64,000 bases of DNA from Microbacterium sp. VKM Ac-2870. Lineage in GTDB: Bacteria; Actinomycetota; Actinomycetes; Actinomycetales; Microbacteriaceae. The position numbers and the translations under genes were made by a program. The notes below the pieces were generated by a model. That model made no database searches. It was not told where the DNA came from and saw nothing but the letters and a program-made list of their open reading frames with translations. This document shows, piece after piece, positions 61,146-64,000 of this stretch; the stretch's first letter is position 1, and each line of letters starts with the position of its first letter. The stretch lies in the NCBI RefSeq assembly GCF_015350795.1, contig NZ_JADKSH010000006.1, positions 122,379 to 186,378 on the forward strand. The letters are read 5' to 3'.

Positions 61146-62204
61146 TCAGATGAGCCCCGCTGCGGTCATGAGGTCGGTGACCTTCTTGCTGTTCAGCGTC
61201 GACGGGTCGATCGCCGGCGGCTGCAGTGAGTTCAGCGGCGGCAGGGCCGGGTTGGAAGCGACGTCGCTGCCGATCGCGTACTCGAAGCTCGTGCCGTCGC
61301 GGAGCACCTGCTGTCCGTCGGGTCCGGTGATGAAGGCGAGGAACTCCTGCGCTGCGGCCGCGTTCTTGCTTGAGGCGAGCACGCCGCCGCCTGAGACGCT
61401 CACGAACGCCCCCGGGTCCTGCGGGCCGAAGTAGGCCAGCTTGGTGTTCGCGCTGTTCTCCTTCGTCTTGGCCTGATCGATGAACCAGTAGTAGTGGTAG
61501 ATCACGCCGAGAGGGATCTCGCCCGCGTTGACAGCCTTCATGACCGTGCTGTTGCCCTTGTACGGGGAAGCGTTCTCCTTCATCGCGCTGAGCCACGCGG
61601 CCGTGGCGTCTTCGCCCTTCTCCTGCAGGACGGCCGACACGATCGCCTGGAAGTCAGCCCCGGTGGGCGACGCTGCCCAGCGGCCCTTCCATTCCGGTTT
61701 CTGCAGGTCCATGATCGACGTCGGCAGCTGGTCGGACGAGATGAGCGACGGGTTGTAGACCATTACGGTCGACCGCGCGGCGATTCCTGTCCAGTCGCCG
61801 CTGGCGGGACGGTACTGCGTCGGCACGTTCGCCAGCGTATCGGCGGCGACGGGAGCGAGCAGGCCCGCGCTTTCGACGAGGGACATCGCGGGGGAGTTCT
61901 CGGTAAGGAAGACGTCTGCGGGGGAAGCGGCGCCCTCCTGCACGATCTGGTTGCCGAGCTCGGAATCGCTGCCGTTGCGCAGCACCACCTCGATGCCGGT
62001 CTTCTTCGTGAAGGCGTCGGCCCATTCCTGCGTGAGCTCTTCGTGCTGGGCGTTGTATACCGTGATGGTCGTACCGCTGAGGCTCGACGGGTCGGCCGCA
62101 GAGGACGAACCGGCAGCGGCGGATCCCGCACACGCGGACAGACCCAGCGCGGCGACGAGGAGGATGGATGCCGCAGTGACGCGGCGAGGGACGGACACAG
62201 GCAT
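61146..62204 (-). CDS. Iron(III)-type ABC transporter, substrate-binding lipoprotein
   Basis: The product is 352 aa with a lipobox LSAC (Cys25) after a signal sequence. The mature part has TITVYNAQHEELTQEWADAF, ENSPAMSLVESAGLLAPV, and the LGVIYHYYWFIDQ segment whose Tyr pair is typical of Fe3+-binding FbpA/SfuA proteins. It captures ferric iron outside the membrane. An AGAGGG site precedes ATG 62204. A DtxR/IdeR-type box overlaps its promoter. Confidence 0.94.
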   Translation of the reverse strand: MPVSVPRRVTAASILLVAALGLSACAGSAAAGSSSAADPSSLSGTTITVYNAQHEELTQEWADAFTKKTGIEVVLRNGSDSELGNQIVQEGAASPADVFLTENSPAMSLVESAGLLAPVAADTLANVPTQYRPASGDWTGIAARSTVMVYNPSLISSDQLPTSIMDLQKPEWKGRWAASPTGADFQAIVSAVLQEKGEDATAAWLSAMKENASPYKGNSTVMKAVNAGEIPLGVIYHYYWFIDQAKTKENSANTKLAYFGPQDPGAFVSVSGGGVLASSKNAAAAQEFLAFITGPDGQQVLRDGTSFEYAIGSDVASNPALPPLNSLQPPAIDPSTLNSKKVTDLMTAAGLI

Positions 62205-62223
62205 GAGAGCCCTCTCTCTGGGG

Positions 62224-62242
62224 GTAGGTAACCCTAACCTTA
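62224..62242 (-). promoter_or_regulatory. Candidate DtxR/IdeR iron box over the transporter promoter
   Basis: Minus-strand TAAGGTTAGGGTTACCTAC matches the DtxR/IdeR consensus TTAGGTTAGGCTAACCTAA at 15 of 19 positions. It contains TAGGGT (62236-62231), a likely -10, so Fe2+-loaded repressor would block the promoter. Confidence 0.8.
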
Positions 62243-62304
62243 TCCACCTGACTCGGCATGCTGATCCACAGGTCGGGCGCGGCGGCGAGCGGCACCCGCC
62301 CACG

Positions 62305-62310
62305 TAGACT
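62305..62310 (+). promoter_or_regulatory. -10 box of ychF
   Basis: TAGACT, 8 nt before GTG 62319 (near-leaderless). Confidence 0.55.
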
Positions 62311-62318
62311 GAGACCCC

Positions 62319-63392
62319 GTGGCTCTTACCATCGGAATCGTCGGTCTCCCCAACGTCGGCAAGTCGACCCTGTTCAACGCGCTGACCAAGAATCAGGTGC
62401 TCGCTGCGAACTATCCGTTCGCGACGATCGAGCCGAACGTCGGCGTGGTGAACCTGCCCGATCCGCGGCTCGAGAAGCTCGCCGAAGTCTTCGGCAGCGA
62501 GCGCATCCTGCCCGCCGCCGTGTCCTTCGTCGACATCGCCGGCATCGTGCGCGGTGCGAGTGAGGGGGAGGGGCTCGGCAACAAGTTCCTCGCCAACATC
62601 CGCGAAGCCGACGCGATCGCGCAGGTCGTGCGCGGATTCGCCGATGGTGACGTCGTGCACGTCGAGGGCAGGGTCGACCCCGCATCCGACATGGAGACCA
62701 TCAACGCCGAGTTGCAGCTGGCCGACCTCGAGACGCTCGAACGCGCCATCGTGCGATACGAGAAGGAAGTACGCGGTAAGAAGCTCGACCCCTCGGTGCT
62801 CGATGCGGCCGTCGCCGCGCGTGATGCGTTGCAGCGCGGCGAGCTGCTCTCGGCATCCACCTTGGACCTGGACCCCATCAAGGAACTGGGTCTGCTGACG
62901 GCCAAGCCCTTCATCTTCGTGTTCAACGTGGATGAGGCCGTGCTGACGGATGCCGCACGCAAGGCCGAGCTGGCCGCGCTCGTCGCTCCGGCCACAGCGG
63001 TGTTCCTCGACGCGAAGATCGAGTCGGAGCTCATTGATCTCGATCCCGTAGACGCGGCGGAGTTGCTGGCGTCGACGGGCCAGGACGAGTCCGGCCTCGA
63101 CCAGCTCGCTCGCATCGGGTTCGACACCCTCGGGCTGCAGACCTACCTCACCGCCGGGCCGAAAGAGGCGCGTGCGTGGACGATCGGCAAGGGCTGGAAG
63201 GCGCCGCAGGCCGCCGGCGTGATCCACACGGACTTCGAGAAGGGCTTCATCAAGGCGGAAGTCATCTCCTTCGACGACCTCGTCGACCTCGGCTCCGTCG
63301 CGGAGGCGCGCGCTAAAGGCAAAGCGCGCTTGGAGGGCAAGGACTACGTCATGCAGGACGGCGACGTCGTGGAGTTCCGCTTCAACAACTGA
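62319..63392 (+). CDS. ychF: Redox-regulated ATPase YchF
   Basis: The product is 357 aa. Obg-family P-loop protein that prefers ATP and associates with ribosomes. G1 GLPNVGKST, switch II FVDIAGIVRGASEGEGLGNKF, and an altered G4 (FNVDE in place of NKxD) which explains ATP use; a coiled-coil insertion and a C-terminal TGS domain ending RLEGKDYVMQDGDVVEFRF. GTG 62319 start. Divergent from the iron transporter; ychF ends the mycobacteria-like greA-ychF block. Confidence 0.97.
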   Translation: MALTIGIVGLPNVGKSTLFNALTKNQVLAANYPFATIEPNVGVVNLPDPRLEKLAEVFGSERILPAAVSFVDIAGIVRGASEGEGLGNKFLANIREADAIAQVVRGFADGDVVHVEGRVDPASDMETINAELQLADLETLERAIVRYEKEVRGKKLDPSVLDAAVAARDALQRGELLSASTLDLDPIKELGLLTAKPFIFVFNVDEAVLTDAARKAELAALVAPATAVFLDAKIESELIDLDPVDAAELLASTGQDESGLDQLARIGFDTLGLQTYLTAGPKEARAWTIGKGWKAPQAAGVIHTDFEKGFIKAEVISFDDLVDLGSVAEARAKGKARLEGKDYVMQDGDVVEFRFNN

Positions 63393-63470
63393 CCCCATTC
63401 GCCGCTGTCGAGCTGGCTTCTGCGGGAGAGGGCGACGCGCGGCCGCGGAGGATAGGGCGGACGGACCTGG

Positions 63471-63611
63471 TCACGACGGTTCGGTCGTGCGGATCGGCCC
63501 ACACGACAGGCACGACCACGCCACAAGGAACTTCTCGTCGTCGAGGACCTCGAAGCCCAACGGGTCGCCGCACAGGGGACAGGTAGGACCATCACCGAGG
63601 GGCACGCGCAC
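63471..63611 (-). CDS. Small zinc-ribbon protein (46 aa), unknown function
   Basis: A 47-codon frame from GTG 63611 to TGA 63471 encodes a protein with CPLC and CLSC pairs about 25 residues apart, a treble-clef or zinc-ribbon knuckle, inside PTCPLCGDPLGFEVLDDEKF and VAWSCLSCGPIR. The minus-strand box GATACT (63624-63619) lies 7 nt before the GTG, again the leaderless arrangement. The gene is convergent with ychF. Binding to RNA, DNA or protein is possible; function unknown. Confidence 0.72.
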   Translation of the reverse strand: MRVPLGDGPTCPLCGDPLGFEVLDDEKFLVAWSCLSCGPIRTTEPS

Positions 63612-63682
63612 ACCACCCAGTATCGCCGTGACGGGGCTCGTTCACGGCGGACGGGGCGACACGCCCGGGATGCCCGCGTGAT

Positions 63683-63922
63683 TTGCCCGATGGTCTGATC
63701 CGACCTATGTTTATACCCGTTCGCCCCACAGGGAAGAGCGAAGGGCCGGAAGGCCTCGCCCCCTCAAGTGGAGAACCGCCTCCCAACCCAAACCTCTCGG
63801 TAGAGAGAACAGGACTTCTGGTCTAGGATGGGAATCCCCTCGCGGAACGCCGTCGTCGGTCGCCACTGCGGATCTGAGATCCCGAAGCGTCGATTTGACA
63901 AGCGAAGCGAGAGGGATAAGAT
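63683..63922 (+). promoter_or_regulatory. Tandem promoters of a downstream rRNA operon
   Basis: The best promoter is TTGACA (63895-63900), 16-nt spacer, TAAGAT (63917-63922). Upstream candidates are TTGCCC (63683-63688) with TATGTT (63706-63710, spacer 17) and a TAGGAT box (63824-63829). From 63625 to 63895 I see no gene. Confidence 0.75.
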
Positions 63923-64000
63923 AGAGAAGTTGCCCTGCGGGCGAGGCTGAGAGGCCGAGCAGTGGGAGCATCCGATCCTTGAGAACTCAACAGCGTGCAC
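63923..64000 (+). other. Leader of an rrn operon (16S rRNA beyond the window)
   Basis: The stretch ends CTTGAGAACTCAACAGCGTG, the conserved sequence that precedes 16S rRNA in Microbacteriaceae and related actinobacteria. It contains GCCC/GGGC and other short stems. The 16S gene itself is not in the window. Confidence 0.75.

Overview
The window looks like a chromosomal segment of a high-GC actinomycete of the family Microbacteriaceae, most likely Microbacterium or a close relative. The evidence is the strongly GC-biased third codon positions, actinobacterial core genes (DUF501, DUF4245, DUF4307, DUF6264, the divergent hemolysin III/isoprenyl transferase pair, PIN-PhoH), and a recurring start arrangement in which a TANNNT -10 box sits 6-8 nt before an ATG or GTG. 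That arrangement implies many leaderless mRNAs. I see no insertion sequence, prophage, CRISPR array or plasmid gene; this is mainly stable housekeeping chromosome.

Region 1-9.4 kb: the 3' end of an ApbE flavin transferase joined to a fused NqrB/RnfD-like membrane domain plus ferredoxin-reductase protein (a flavin electron-transfer module), a two-component system, CorA, and sugar-acid genes (6-phosphogluconate dehydrogenase, a 2-hydroxyacid dehydrogenase, gluconokinase). Gluconokinase and Gnd together carry gluconate into the pentose phosphate pathway.

Region 9.4-32 kb: rplY, pth, mfd, mazG, eno, ftsB-like, DUF501, in the order known from Mycobacterium tuberculosis (Rv1015c-Rv1025). It is interrupted by an APC permease, a hexapeptide protein, PEP carboxylase, nhaA with a structured leader, hisS, an SGNH hydrolase, a GntR/DUF1648 pair and an O-methyltransferase. 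A mycosin-like subtilase follows DUF501 where mycobacteria have ppx. Then come a type II NADH dehydrogenase and a tRNA with a UAA anticodon and a short variable loop.

Region 32-63 kb: a PLP racemase-fold enzyme overlapping an aldonolactone oxidase, lemA with an M48 protease, an AI-2E transporter overlapping ilvA, then greA to ychF. The last block again follows the mycobacterial order (greA, DUF4307, small membrane protein, hemolysin III, Z-prenyl synthase, phoH2, fumC, glpX, DUF4245, xseB, xseA, ispH, ychF). mca is missing from its usual place, and there are insertions of a two-component system, carbonic anhydrase, fbaA, rmuC, an exonuclease, a decayed alcohol dehydrogenase and an iron ABC transporter preceded by a DtxR/IdeR-type box. 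fbaA and glpX are divergent and serve opposite directions of the same central-carbon step.

The final 400 bases hold a 46-codon zinc-ribbon gene missed by a 60-codon cutoff, then a non-coding stretch with strong promoters (TTGACA-16-TAAGAT) and the leader that normally precedes 16S rRNA in this group. An rrn operon therefore probably begins just beyond the right edge.
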